Assembly: GCA_903863935.1 (NCBI GenBank) | Contig: CAIPDV010000080.1 | Coordinates: 62,001-126,000, forward strand | Source of the DNA: an uncultured Bacteroidota bacterium | GTDB taxonomy: Bacteria; Bacteroidota; Bacteroidia; JABEUT01 | Direction of reading: 5' to 3' | Length of the DNA: 64,000 nucleotides | In this document: positions 25,307 through 35,451 of the stretch, in pieces | Position numbering within the stretch: position 1 is the first letter of the stretch | How the letters are laid out: every line of letters starts with the position of its first letter | Notes under the pieces: model-generated | Seen by the model: the letters and a program-made list of their open reading frames with translations, nothing else | What the model was told of the DNA's origin: nothing | The model's database searches: none | Program-made: the position numbers and the translations under genes

Positions 25307-25516
25307 TTATTTGCTTTTGAGTTGTTTTTTAGCTTTGCCCCAGGGAATAAAATCAGCCTGTTTGCTTGTTTTAATGCGGTGAAGGGTTTGCTCCTTATGC
25401 CATTTGGGAATAGAAAAGTCTTCTATTTCTTCAATTTTAGCATCGGGCACATGTTTAAGGAAATCTATAAAAGTCTTATAAAAACTCTCTGGAACAGTTA
25501 CGCTTACTTGTTTCAT
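25307..25516 (-). CDS. Putative antitoxin of the ParE/RelE pair
   Basis: A 69-residue protein: MKQVSVTVPESFYKTFIDFL, an acidic middle (DAKIEEIEDFSIP) and a basic tail (WGKAKKQLKSK). It lies directly upstream of the frameshifted toxin, which is the order expected of an antitoxin. I recognise no named antitoxin fold. The assignment rests on size, charge and position. A -7 box precedes it. Confidence 0.68.
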   Translation of the reverse strand: MKQVSVTVPESFYKTFIDFLKHVPDAKIEEIEDFSIPKWHKEQTLHRIKTSKQADFIPWGKAKKQLKSK

Positions 25517-25530
25517 AAACCGACTTTTTA

Positions 25531-25538
25531 CAAAATTA
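25531..25538 (-). promoter_or_regulatory. -7 box of the antitoxin-toxin module
   Basis: Minus-strand TAATTTTG (TAnnTTTG), 14 bp before the antitoxin ATG. Confidence 0.5.
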
Positions 25539-25570
25539 ATTCTTTTTTGTTAATCACAATTGCAATTAAT

Positions 25571-25603
25571 AGGTAAAAAAATAATGGTTTGCTAATAAAA
25601 TTA
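25571..25603 (+). repeat. 33-bp direct repeat, copy 2
   Basis: Identical to 24956-24988, 615 bp away. Here the three bases before it differ, so the TACCTTTG box is not complete. The rest of the 25517-25817 gap holds the module promoter and two hairpins; I see no gene in it. Confidence 0.95.
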
Positions 25604-25654
25604 TGTGTGTGGCAAATGTGTAGTACTTGTCTGGCATTTATTACACAAAAAAAA

Positions 25655-25684
25655 TATGTCAGTACCCCCCTAGGTACTGACATA
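25655..25684 (-). terminator. Hairpin with TGTCAGTA stem, likely terminator of the MORN-variant gene
   Basis: TATGTCAGTACC pairs with GGTACTGACATA. The minus-strand read-out runs into eight Ts. It lies 133 bp after the stop of the 25818-26708 gene. Confidence 0.6.
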
Positions 25685-25729
25685 AAAAAATGGCTTTATG
25701 TAATTAATTATCAATTAAATATAGCTATG

Positions 25730-25762
25730 TGTCAGTAAAGTGATTTTTTGATTTTACTGACA
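25730..25762. repeat. Second TGTCAGTA hairpin
   Basis: TGTCAGTAAA pairs with TTTACTGACA around a 13-nt loop. It shares the stem sequence TGTCAGTA with the hairpin at 25655-25684. No T-run in stem-proximal position on the minus strand, so it is not a simple terminator. Confidence 0.6.
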
Positions 25763-25817
25763 TATTCGCAAAATCAGAAATCAGAAATTTTCGGTAAAAA
25801 AATGAATGGTTTTTGAC

Positions 25818-26708
25818 CTATTGCTCCCCTCCCGGTTGCCTGTACTCATCATCCAGCGTGCCCGGATGTTCCAGTTGCTCCTGTAGCTTTTGGTATTTCT
25901 GCTTCAGGGCATCTTCCTCTTTATGGGTGCGCGAAAACTTGGCCATATTTGTGCATCTTCCATGGCGGAAAGTAAGGGTATCCTTGGGTCTACCATTAGC
26001 ATAATATACCAGGTTGCCTTCTTTTAAATCGTCAACATAAAAGCATTGGGCCGCTATCTTTCCATCCGGTTCGTAAACGGTAAGGGTATCCTGCAACATG
26101 CCATTCTTATAGGTTCCTTCTTCTTTTATTCCGCCTTCGTCAAAATACTGCACGTAGGGCCCTTCCTGCAGGTTGTTCTCAAAAGTTAGGACCTCTAGAA
26201 CATGTCCGCTGGGGTAAAAGACCACCGATTTACCATTGAGTAATCCGTTTTTATAGTTGTCCTTTCGTATCAATTGTTGCGCCGCACTATAGTATTTCCA
26301 AATGCTGTCTTTCTGTTCGTTCACATACTTGCCTTCGGCCATCAGAGCTCCGGTGGTGTAGAACATGTGTGAGTAGGCTGTTTTGCCATCGTCCGAAAAA
26401 ATACGCAACGATTCAAGGCTGTCGCCTCCATCGTAATAGTTCTTGAACACTCCATACGGATGATTGTCCCAGAAATGCCCCGTATAACGGATGTCTCCGT
26501 CATCGTATCTTTTCACCCATAAGCCCTCTTTCATTCCTTTGCTGTCAATCTTGTTCAGCGCAATGCCGGTATCGGCATACACATACACAGCCTTAATACT
26601 ATCAGCCTTAAACACAGGAATACTATCAGGTGGCAAACCCTGGGCAAAAAGGTTCCCCGAAATTATCAACAAAATGGCTGCTATGGTTATTCCTTTTATT
26701 TTCATCAA
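25818..26708 (-). CDS. Secreted MORN-variant (YwqK-like) repeat protein
   Basis: A 296-residue protein with a signal peptide ending GNLFAQ and six to seven MORN-variant repeats of about 22-25 residues: GMKEGLWVKRYDDGDIRYTG, DNHPYGVFKNYYDGG, NGLLNGKSVVFYPSGHV, NLQEGPYVQYFDEGG and NGMLQDTLTVYEPDG. Many proteins of this repeat type are labelled YwqK-family antitoxins, but a signal peptide and no toxin partner argue against that role here. The tail is acidic/Gln-rich. Function unknown. Confidence 0.75.
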   Translation of the reverse strand: MMKIKGITIAAILLIISGNLFAQGLPPDSIPVFKADSIKAVYVYADTGIALNKIDSKGMKEGLWVKRYDDGDIRYTGHFWDNHPYGVFKNYYDGGDSLESLRIFSDDGKTAYSHMFYTTGALMAEGKYVNEQKDSIWKYYSAAQQLIRKDNYKNGLLNGKSVVFYPSGHVLEVLTFENNLQEGPYVQYFDEGGIKEEGTYKNGMLQDTLTVYEPDGKIAAQCFYVDDLKEGNLVYYANGRPKDTLTFRHGRCTNMAKFSRTHKEEDALKQKYQKLQEQLEHPGTLDDEYRQPGGEQ

Positions 26709-26898
26709 CAGGTTAATACATTATAATACACAAATTGACTAAAAGATACATTAACATTCTATATATTTGGTTTTCAGTCGTAATTAATCAAGATTAATTC
26801 TTCATTCCCGTTTGCCAAATGTTCGTTTAAGCAAGTTCTCCATCTGCAAATCTATTAATTTAGATGAGTACCGATTACCAATGCAAGCATAAATTATC

Positions 26899-26906
26899 TA
26901 ACTTTG
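26899..26906 (+). promoter_or_regulatory. -7 box of pyrG
   Basis: TAACTTTG (TAnnTTTG) ends 30 bp before the pyrG ATG. Confidence 0.55.
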
Positions 26907-26924
26907 CCAAGTTGAAAAAGGTAA

Positions 26925-28583
<1,659 letters not shown>

Positions 28584-28639
28584 GAACAATTCTTCCCATT
28601 TACAGGAAATAAAAATCCATTTTTATATTTTATTAAATC

Positions 28640-28647
28640 TATCTTTG
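28640..28647 (+). promoter_or_regulatory. -7 box of the 28655 gene
   Basis: TATCTTTG (TAnnTTTG) ends 7 bp before the ATG at 28655, which implies a nearly leaderless mRNA. Confidence 0.55.
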
Positions 28648-28654
28648 TGATAGA

Positions 28655-30157
28655 ATGTTAAAATTAAATCTCCGGATATTTTTATTCCTGTCTCTCTTTT
28701 CTGCTAATCTAATTGCCCAGTACAAGCCATTAAAAAGAAATAAGGTTACAGACTCCTTATGGGCCGAAGGGTTGGCATTGCACCACAATCTTAAAAACCA
28801 TTCGAGGCCTTATGACACTGGAAAGCGTGCTTGGCAGTATAATAGCACAATCTATTATTCATCCGATAGATACATCCGGATTGCACAAACCAAAGCCTAC
28901 AATGCCTATGGCTCCTATTATTTTGCAACGCTTCAATTCAATTACAAAGGCACACAATATGATAAAACATTTGGAGATAATACAGACATCCTTTTAAATT
29001 TCCCTATCAAACATATTTACAAATTGCCCGGGAAACCGCATTCTTACTTAATATTATGTGAGGGAGAAGAACTCACTTATGATTACGGAGAACAGAAACA
29101 AATTCCAAACTCCATTTTCAATGCTGTCACCTTCCGATTAAAAGATGACACTTTAAAACCAATTGAGTTTTTAGAAACTGAATCGTTAGATAATGACGAA
29201 GAAGATGATACTTTAATAGGCTATGACAATCTATCTATATATAGTTTAAAGGAATCTCCGGTTTCTAAAACTCCACAAAGGTTTTTAAAATATGATTCGA
29301 TAAAACAACAGTTAAGTTATACCTATATCTATTCTTACGGAGCTACCTTTCCTTTTGTTGGAATAGTTTCAGACAGTTATGATTATTGTGACTCCGCTTT
29401 TGTTCTGAGAAAAGATAGCACCGGGTATTTTCCGCCTCTTGCTAAATTAACAGATACGGTTTCCATTTCAAAAATTAAAAGAGGGAATAATATTATTAAA
29501 ACTACAACTGTTCATGCGTATGGAATAATAGATAATTCGGATAAAGAAATTGGATTATACACCCGGCGTTTTTTTGAGATTAATGGAGTTCCTTTAACTA
29601 TTGACAACATTGAAATTGAACGGGACAGTTTAACTTCAGATACCACGCTTTTGTGCAAGGTTATGGATGATTCTTCCCTTATAATACCTACCTGTGAATA
29701 CATTGTTGGAAACGGCCCTGGTGCGTGCGGTATGTGCGATAATGAATATTTTGGGTTTTATAGTTATCGCCAAAATCAGGCTAAAGTTATTGCCGGTATG
29801 GGTTTCAATCTTGGCATGATGTCTGGTTCATATAACTATGATGATTGCCAGGGAAAAGCAAAAAGAAGAATTGGAGATAGGGGCGGATACTTTTATTTTA
29901 ACAAAGATGATAACACATTTATTATTTTTGAAAACGAAGCTGATGATGCAGATTGGGAAAACAATACAAGCTTTTTAATTAAAATACATGGCAACAACTC
30001 AAGTGAATCTTCCTACCGGGGATTCAGGCTTAAGTTTAATACCTCAAACGGACAAACTTGTGTTGATATGATAATTGACAAAGACGTTACTGACTCGGGC
30101 TTAAATGAGGAAAAGAAGGACCAAAAATCCCCTCAATCCCCCTCTAATTCTAAATAA
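28655..30157 (+). CDS. Hypothetical secreted protein
   Basis: A 500-residue protein with a signal peptide (LRIFLFLSLFSANLIAQ) and no family I recognise. The body is rich in Tyr, Asp and Ser with probable beta structure. A Gly/Cys segment GNGPGACGMCDNEYFGFYSY and EDDTLIGYDNLSIYS are notable. The last residues (KKDQKSPQSPSNSK) are encoded partly by the 131-bp repeat that also precedes the next gene. It may be a surface or periplasmic protein. Confidence 0.55.
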   Translation: MLKLNLRIFLFLSLFSANLIAQYKPLKRNKVTDSLWAEGLALHHNLKNHSRPYDTGKRAWQYNSTIYYSSDRYIRIAQTKAYNAYGSYYFATLQFNYKGTQYDKTFGDNTDILLNFPIKHIYKLPGKPHSYLILCEGEELTYDYGEQKQIPNSIFNAVTFRLKDDTLKPIEFLETESLDNDEEDDTLIGYDNLSIYSLKESPVSKTPQRFLKYDSIKQQLSYTYIYSYGATFPFVGIVSDSYDYCDSAFVLRKDSTGYFPPLAKLTDTVSISKIKRGNNIIKTTTVHAYGIIDNSDKEIGLYTRRFFEINGVPLTIDNIEIERDSLTSDTTLLCKVMDDSSLIIPTCEYIVGNGPGACGMCDNEYFGFYSYRQNQAKVIAGMGFNLGMMSGSYNYDDCQGKAKRRIGDRGGYFYFNKDDNTFIIFENEADDADWENNTSFLIKIHGNNSSESSYRGFRLKFNTSNGQTCVDMIIDKDVTDSGLNEEKKDQKSPQSPSNSK

Positions 30158-30268
30158 ATGTTAGATTTGTGATATCAAATCACCTATTTGAAAAAGATTA
30201 CCCAAGGTTTTCAAAGTCTTTTGCTACTAGCTTTTCTGTTCATTCAGAATAACTCCTTTTCACAAACC
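30138..30268 (+). repeat. Promoter plus signal-peptide cassette, copy 1
   Basis: 131 bp repeated at 31438-31568 with five mismatches. The segment holds the end of the upstream ORF, a -7 box, a small inverted repeat (GATTTG/CAAATC), the TTG start and the whole signal-peptide coding region. Confidence 0.95.
30162..30169 (+). promoter_or_regulatory. -7 box of the 30188 gene
   Basis: TAGATTTG (TAnnTTTG), 18 bp before the TTG start, followed by an inverted repeat GATTTGTGATATCAAATC (30164-30181). Confidence 0.5.
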
Positions 30269-31354
30269 AAAAATCAGGCGACAGCAAACAATACGGTTTG
30301 GAAGGCAACTTTAAGTTATTGCTTAAGTAGGGAGCGGAATGACTCATATACATTTCGGTATTATGGGGAGGATGGACTTGAACTGGAAAACAGTTCTATC
30401 TACAATTATAGCACATTAAATCAATCAGGGAGCCTTAAGAACGTACTTGGTTCAATATACGATTCCATTTCCAGGGGCGTAATTTATAAATTCCCGCAGA
30501 ATGGTTTGGATTCTACCCACTATGGTCACGATAACAGTTTAAACATTTTGTATTTAAGTTATTTTTTTGAAAACAAATTTGAAAAGGGGAATAAAATCTT
30601 AGTTGATACTTCAGGAATTGGCAAACAAAATGTAAACGGAATTGTGTTGAACCGGGAATGGATGTACGATGCAAAGGAACATAAACTATTAACAAAATGT
30701 ACAGATGCCGCCATATTCTATCCGATAGGTTCTGCATATCTACAAATTTATGGTAACATGCTTTTTTTAAAACGAGCAGATGCTTCATCTGGACTCAATC
30801 AGAAAGTGTGCAAGCCTGAAATTGTTTGGTGCCGGAATATGGCACTTCCTTTGGTAAACGAAAGGGATAGCTCTAAGTTATTTGTTTACAAAACCTATGC
30901 TAAAGGCGACACAATTGCTAAATATCCCTTTCAAATGCTATATGGGGTGCCGCATATTGCTTTTAGTGGATTCAATACCATTGTAAAAACCACCTTTGAA
31001 AAACCTCTGGTAAATTGGATTTGGGATGAGGCAAGAAACGGCGCGCTCGAATGTTTTGCAAATGATAGTGGTAAAATAGGAAAAAGATTAACCAAAGATG
31101 AAGTGATGAATGCAGGATCACGAATCGATACCGCAGTAGAAGAGGATGGAGGTTATATAATTATTAAGGTTTTGGTTGACCCGCAAAATTTGGATGGGCT
31201 CGAAATAAAAGAAGAATTATCATTCAATAAAAAGACTTTCCGTTTTGAATCAAAGATAAAATATGCCGCATTAATTCTAAAAGATGTCAGCAGCAATACA
31301 GGAAAATTTGAGGGAGATCATGAACTGCTATACTGGGTAAAATTTAAGGATTAG
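30188..31354 (+). CDS. Hypothetical secreted protein with shared signal peptide
   Basis: A 388-residue protein starting at TTG 30188 with the signal peptide MKKITQGFQSLLLLAFLFIQ to NNSFSQ. The body is not recognised. It has beta-rich and charged stretches (IWDEARNGALECF, IIIKVLVDPQNLDGLEIKEE). Its first 27 codons and upstream DNA are nearly identical to those of the next gene. After the signal the two proteins diverge, though KNQATANN here and DNQATGNE there may be a remnant of common sequence. Confidence 0.55.
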   Translation: MKKITQGFQSLLLLAFLFIQNNSFSQTKNQATANNTVWKATLSYCLSRERNDSYTFRYYGEDGLELENSSIYNYSTLNQSGSLKNVLGSIYDSISRGVIYKFPQNGLDSTHYGHDNSLNILYLSYFFENKFEKGNKILVDTSGIGKQNVNGIVLNREWMYDAKEHKLLTKCTDAAIFYPIGSAYLQIYGNMLFLKRADASSGLNQKVCKPEIVWCRNMALPLVNERDSSKLFVYKTYAKGDTIAKYPFQMLYGVPHIAFSGFNTIVKTTFEKPLVNWIWDEARNGALECFANDSGKIGKRLTKDEVMNAGSRIDTAVEEDGGYIIIKVLVDPQNLDGLEIKEELSFNKKTFRFESKIKYAALILKDVSSNTGKFEGDHELLYWVKFKD

Positions 31355-31437
31355 TTACTCCTGAACAATCACACTCCCAAAAAGAGGCTTTATCCTATTA
31401 ACTATTGTGTGTCTTCCTGAAATAGGTTGGATTAATA

Positions 31438-31568
31438 CCCCTTCTAATTCCAAATAAATGTTAGATTTGTGATATCAAATCACCTATTTGAAAAAGATTA
31501 CCCAAGGTTTTAAAAGTCTTTTGCTACTTGCTTTTCTGTTCATTCAGAATAACTCCTATTCACAAACC
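31438..31568 (+). repeat. Promoter plus signal-peptide cassette, copy 2
   Basis: Second copy of the 131-bp segment, exactly 1300 bp from copy 1. It includes the TTG start at 31488. Confidence 0.95.
31462..31469 (+). promoter_or_regulatory. -7 box of the CHU_C gene
   Basis: TAGATTTG (TAnnTTTG), 18 bp before the TTG start, inside copy 2 of the duplicated cassette. Confidence 0.5.
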
Positions 31569-34247
31569 TCAGTAAAGCCTAAACTAAACTGGCGGGTTGC
31601 AAACCCTTTTGAACAAGCTGTTTTTATTGAGAATAAAGGTCAGTTCGATAATCAGGCAACAGGGAATGAAAAGATTCTTTATAAAACGGTAATTAGCGGG
31701 ACAGATGTTTACATTACCGATAAGGGAATACTATATAGTCATACTGAAAAGGTAAAAGCCGCCCAACCAAAAGGAGCCAAAGATGAGGATGAGCGGACGC
31801 CGCTTATGACTGTAAGGCACTATGCCGGGTTCGAATGGAAGAATCCTAATTCGGCAATGCAAGTTATTCCGGAGGGAGAAACAAGCACCTATTATACATA
31901 TACTGATGGCAAGAAGGGTAACATACTCGCAAGTGCTTTTAAGAAGTTGCTATTGCACAACATATTTCCAGCAATTGATTTGGAATACTCATTTCCGGAG
32001 GGCGGAAAAAGCCTGTATTGTAAAGTAATTGCCCAACCTTGGGCAGATACCAAAACTATTTCATTGATCTATCCGGGTCTGGCTTCATCAAAGGAGAATG
32101 AAACAGCAACCATTAACATCAGTCATGATTTAGGGGACTTTACCATTTCTTCAAATGCGGCACAATCAGGTTTGCTCGGTTTAAACAAACGGGAGAATGA
32201 AATTGAAATTAATGCAGCATCTAATACTGCTTTATGGATTACCAATCCAGCATTTAGCGGTTACGATGCGATGTACGACATATGTTATGACGACAGTGGA
32301 AACGTTTATGTTTATGGCGGTATGGGGCCATACCAGCTTGCTAAAATTGATAATGCAGGAAATATTAAATGGATTTACAATATCTACTTTGGAGGAAAGA
32401 GCAGTGGTAATACGTTTTATGGAGACTTTGTAACTGATAAACATACCGGAACAAGTTACATAGGTGCAGCAGTCGATTATTATGATGGTCCGGAAATATT
32501 GAAAATTAACAGGTTGGGTATACTTGTAGATACTACTCACTTAAGTTTAAACTTATCTGAAATTTGGAGGATGGATATGAACTATTGCACCAACCAAATA
32601 CTTATTGGCGGAGGTGGAATTAATAGTATGAACCAGACTGCTACAATGGATACTGGGCTTTCAACATTACACATCTATGATCCTCTCGGGGCCACTGAGA
32701 GCAAGCATGATATAACCTTACTTGGCGCAGATAAAAACTCTCCACAATGTTTTATGGCAACAGCCGCATCCAATACTTTTAATGGCAACTATGATAACAT
32801 ACTAATGAAATGCCCACTCCCAGCTATGCTGCCGCCGGCTTATATGAATTATGATATGTATGCATTTATGGAAATACTAAGTAATGACTATGTATATGGA
32901 CTAACCGTAAATAACAGTAACAGTGCGGCAAATGGGATCAACGGAATTGTTGCCACTGCCAATAATGTTTACCTGTGGGATGGTGGTCTCATTTCCGGTT
33001 TCAATAAAAACAGTGGATTACTTATTAATTCAAGAAGTATCAATTCGGTTAATCGGGGAATGTTTAATGGCGAACTTGTTTATTGCGGCGGCATTGATGC
33101 TGACCCTTGCGGGAATATATATATTGGCAACAATGCAGAAATAGACATTCTGGATTCAAACTTTAATACAACCAATGTAATTTCCTTACCTACATCAACT
33201 GATACTGTTTTTGATCTGCATATTACACCCCTTGGAACACTTTATGCCTGTGGTTATGGGTTTGTAACTTCATATTCAATCCCTCAAAGCGTTTCTTCCA
33301 TTAATAAAGTAACCAGTCCTGCATGTTCCGGCTGTAATGGTACTGCTATAGTTTCACTATCCTCATGCGGCACCGCAGAATATAGCTGGAGCAATGGAAG
33401 CACAGGTGATTTTGTAACCAATCTTTGCGCTGGCACCTATACGGTTACTGCCCGACTTGATTGCTCAACCGTTATAAGCGATACGGTTACAATTCTACCT
33501 TCAGCTAATCCCAGTGTAACTATTCCGGGAGCAGATGTAAAGGATATTACCTGCTATAATGACCACAATGGTTCTGCTATTGCTATTGCATCCGGTGGAA
33601 CACCGCCTTATACCTATGCCTGGTATCCATCCAATATTTCAAATGATACCATCTCGAATCTATATCCGGGCACCTACACTTTTGTTGTGACCGATATCCA
33701 TGGCTGCGCTTCTATAGATACGGTAACCATAACCCAACCAAGTGTATTGGGAGTTTCAGCAAGTGGAACCGGACCGGTTCATCTAGGCCAGGTTGCAACC
33801 CTTACGGCCCAGGCTTCAGGAGGTACCCCACCGTATACCTATGTGTGGAGTGATAGTGCAGGAAGCAATTCAACGGCCAATGTTAGCCCCGGCAATACGA
33901 TAACTTATACGGTTACAGTTACTGACCGGAACGGATGCACTTCAATGGCGGTGATTACAGTGGAAGTATTGTGCGGCGATGTTTTTGTTCCCGATATCTT
34001 TTCACCAAATAGCGATGGACACAATGACAGACTATATGTACGGGGTGATTGTATTACCGATATGACCTTCATGGTATTTGACCGTTGGGGCAATAAAATA
34101 TTCGAATCGGATAAGCTTACAACTGGCTGGGATGGTTATTTCAAGGGACTCCCCATGAATCCGGGAACCTATGTGTGGTTTTTAAAAGCGACATTAAAAG
34201 ATGGCGCAAGCATTCAGCGCAAAGGGAACATAACCCTTGTCAGGTAA
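31488..34247 (+). CDS. Gliding-type CHU_C (T9SS type B) surface protein with SprB repeats
   Basis: A 919-residue secreted protein starting at TTG 31488. The signal peptide ends NNSYSQ. Then an ENKGQFDNQ domain (about 45-240) common in large Bacteroidota surface proteins and a middle propeller-like region (SGNVYVYGG, AKIDNAGNIKWIY). Two SprB-type repeats follow (about 604-680 and 682-750; CSGCNGTAIV, GGTPPYTYAWYPS), then a PKD-like module (752-826) and the CHU_C domain (about 827-919: FVPDIFSPNSDGHND, FDRWGNKIFES). CHU_C directs T9SS export and surface anchoring. A role in adhesion or gliding is an inference. Confidence 0.88.
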   Translation: MKKITQGFKSLLLLAFLFIQNNSYSQTSVKPKLNWRVANPFEQAVFIENKGQFDNQATGNEKILYKTVISGTDVYITDKGILYSHTEKVKAAQPKGAKDEDERTPLMTVRHYAGFEWKNPNSAMQVIPEGETSTYYTYTDGKKGNILASAFKKLLLHNIFPAIDLEYSFPEGGKSLYCKVIAQPWADTKTISLIYPGLASSKENETATINISHDLGDFTISSNAAQSGLLGLNKRENEIEINAASNTALWITNPAFSGYDAMYDICYDDSGNVYVYGGMGPYQLAKIDNAGNIKWIYNIYFGGKSSGNTFYGDFVTDKHTGTSYIGAAVDYYDGPEILKINRLGILVDTTHLSLNLSEIWRMDMNYCTNQILIGGGGINSMNQTATMDTGLSTLHIYDPLGATESKHDITLLGADKNSPQCFMATAASNTFNGNYDNILMKCPLPAMLPPAYMNYDMYAFMEILSNDYVYGLTVNNSNSAANGINGIVATANNVYLWDGGLISGFNKNSGLLINSRSINSVNRGMFNGELVYCGGIDADPCGNIYIGNNAEIDILDSNFNTTNVISLPTSTDTVFDLHITPLGTLYACGYGFVTSYSIPQSVSSINKVTSPACSGCNGTAIVSLSSCGTAEYSWSNGSTGDFVTNLCAGTYTVTARLDCSTVISDTVTILPSANPSVTIPGADVKDITCYNDHNGSAIAIASGGTPPYTYAWYPSNISNDTISNLYPGTYTFVVTDIHGCASIDTVTITQPSVLGVSASGTGPVHLGQVATLTAQASGGTPPYTYVWSDSAGSNSTANVSPGNTITYTVTVTDRNGCTSMAVITVEVLCGDVFVPDIFSPNSDGHNDRLYVRGDCITDMTFMVFDRWGNKIFESDKLTTGWDGYFKGLPMNPGTYVWFLKATLKDGASIQRKGNITLVR

Positions 34248-34486
34248 GGGGTTAAACCTTCTCTGGAATCTTTGCATCTCCTTTTCTTATTGCTTTTTCC
34301 ATGATTCAGATCATGCAATTGAAAAATCCAAGATGATGTATTCCACCTGATGGTTGGGCTTAAAATGATGCGCATCAACTTTTGAAAAAAATGTGTGAAT
34401 TATGTAAACTTTTCAGAATTGCCTGCGTAGAAGAATAAGACAACCCAAGATTATAACACCAATGAACCACTCTAAACTCAAGTCTC

Positions 34487-35395
34487 ATGAAAAACCAACT
34501 ATTAACAATCAGCATCTTCCTTTGTGGAATTGTAGCATCAAGCGGACAACAACAAACGAACCCCCAATCAATTTTAACCAATGAAATAACCGAACTCTGT
34601 GACCTTTCACCCGAACAAGTGGCCAAAGTGCAACCAATTGTTGCCAATTTTGAACAAAAACGCGACTATACCTATAGAAAGTTTCATCATACTCCGGCTG
34701 TCTTAACGAAAGAAGTAAAACAAAACAAATGGAATTATGAGTTTTCTTTAATCGGAATCTTAACCCCGGAACAAATGGGCTTACTTAAAGCCTTTGATCA
34801 ACGCAATGCAGATTTAATGAGCGGTAGCGGTACAAGGGTAACCAAAGTGGATTATCTTGTTTCCAGAGATAATATTAGCACCCAGACTGCATCCGTTACA
34901 ACATCACCAGCAGCTACTTCAAGTGCGCCGGTAGCATTAATTACTCCAACAGTAGCTATGGTTCCGGTGTCTACAGAAGAAGTTACCACTTCAACTCCTG
35001 AGATAGTAGCTACGGTTCAACCTGCAACTCAACCCACGGTTGAACCAGTTGCAAGTACAGAAACGCCAACCCAATATACTTATCAGTCAGTTTTGATTGA
35101 TCAGATGAAAGAACTTTGCGATCTTACGCCTGAACAACTAACTAAGGTGCAGCCTATTGTTGCCACTTTCGAACTGAAACGCGATAAAAGTTATCGTATG
35201 TATCACCACTACCCTACCGTTTTTACCAGAGAGGTAAAACAAAACAGGTGGAATTATGAAGTTTCTTTAATTGGAATCTTATCCCCGGAACAAATGGGCT
35301 TATTAAAAGCTTTCGATCAACGTAACACCGAATTAATGTCAGGCACCGGCACAAATGTTATCAGTGTAGATTACCTGTTAGCAAGAACAAAGTAA
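34487..35395 (+). CDS. Secreted protein with two tandem LTPEQ domains
   Basis: A 302-residue protein. The signal peptide ends ASSGQ. Domain 1 (about 28-126) and domain 2 (about 200-302) are close copies: ELCDLSPEQVAKVQPIVANF versus ELCDLTPEQLTKVQPIVATF, and IGILTPEQMGLLKAFDQRN versus IGILSPEQMGLLKAFDQRN. A Thr/Pro/Val-rich linker of about 70 residues joins them. Each domain has the two-motif layout of the small proteins at 19128-19905. Likely periplasmic and helical; function unknown. The 239-bp region upstream holds a short palindrome (ATGATTCAGATCAT) but no clear -7 box. Confidence 0.68.
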   Translation: MKNQLLTISIFLCGIVASSGQQQTNPQSILTNEITELCDLSPEQVAKVQPIVANFEQKRDYTYRKFHHTPAVLTKEVKQNKWNYEFSLIGILTPEQMGLLKAFDQRNADLMSGSGTRVTKVDYLVSRDNISTQTASVTTSPAATSSAPVALITPTVAMVPVSTEEVTTSTPEIVATVQPATQPTVEPVASTETPTQYTYQSVLIDQMKELCDLTPEQLTKVQPIVATFELKRDKSYRMYHHYPTVFTREVKQNRWNYEVSLIGILSPEQMGLLKAFDQRNTELMSGTGTNVISVDYLLARTK

Positions 35396-35419
35396 CACGT
35401 CCCCTCCCTTCCCTTCAAG

Positions 35420-35451
35420 GCCTCTCTGGTATCCGGAGGGGCTTTTGTTTT
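35420..35451 (+). terminator. Rho-independent terminator after the LTPEQ gene
   Basis: GCCTCTC at 35420-35426 pairs with GAGGGGC at 35436-35442 (one G-U), followed by TTTTGTTTT. It abuts the stop of the convergent HsdR_N gene. Confidence 0.75.

Noticed and set aside
24956-25603. Attachment sites of an integrative element
   Set aside because: The 33-bp repeats could suggest att sites, but there is no integrase or tRNA target and the unit is only 615 bp.
25818-26708. Toxin-antitoxin antitoxin (YwqK label)
   Set aside because: The protein has a signal peptide and no toxin gene adjacent; the label seems to follow the repeat type only.
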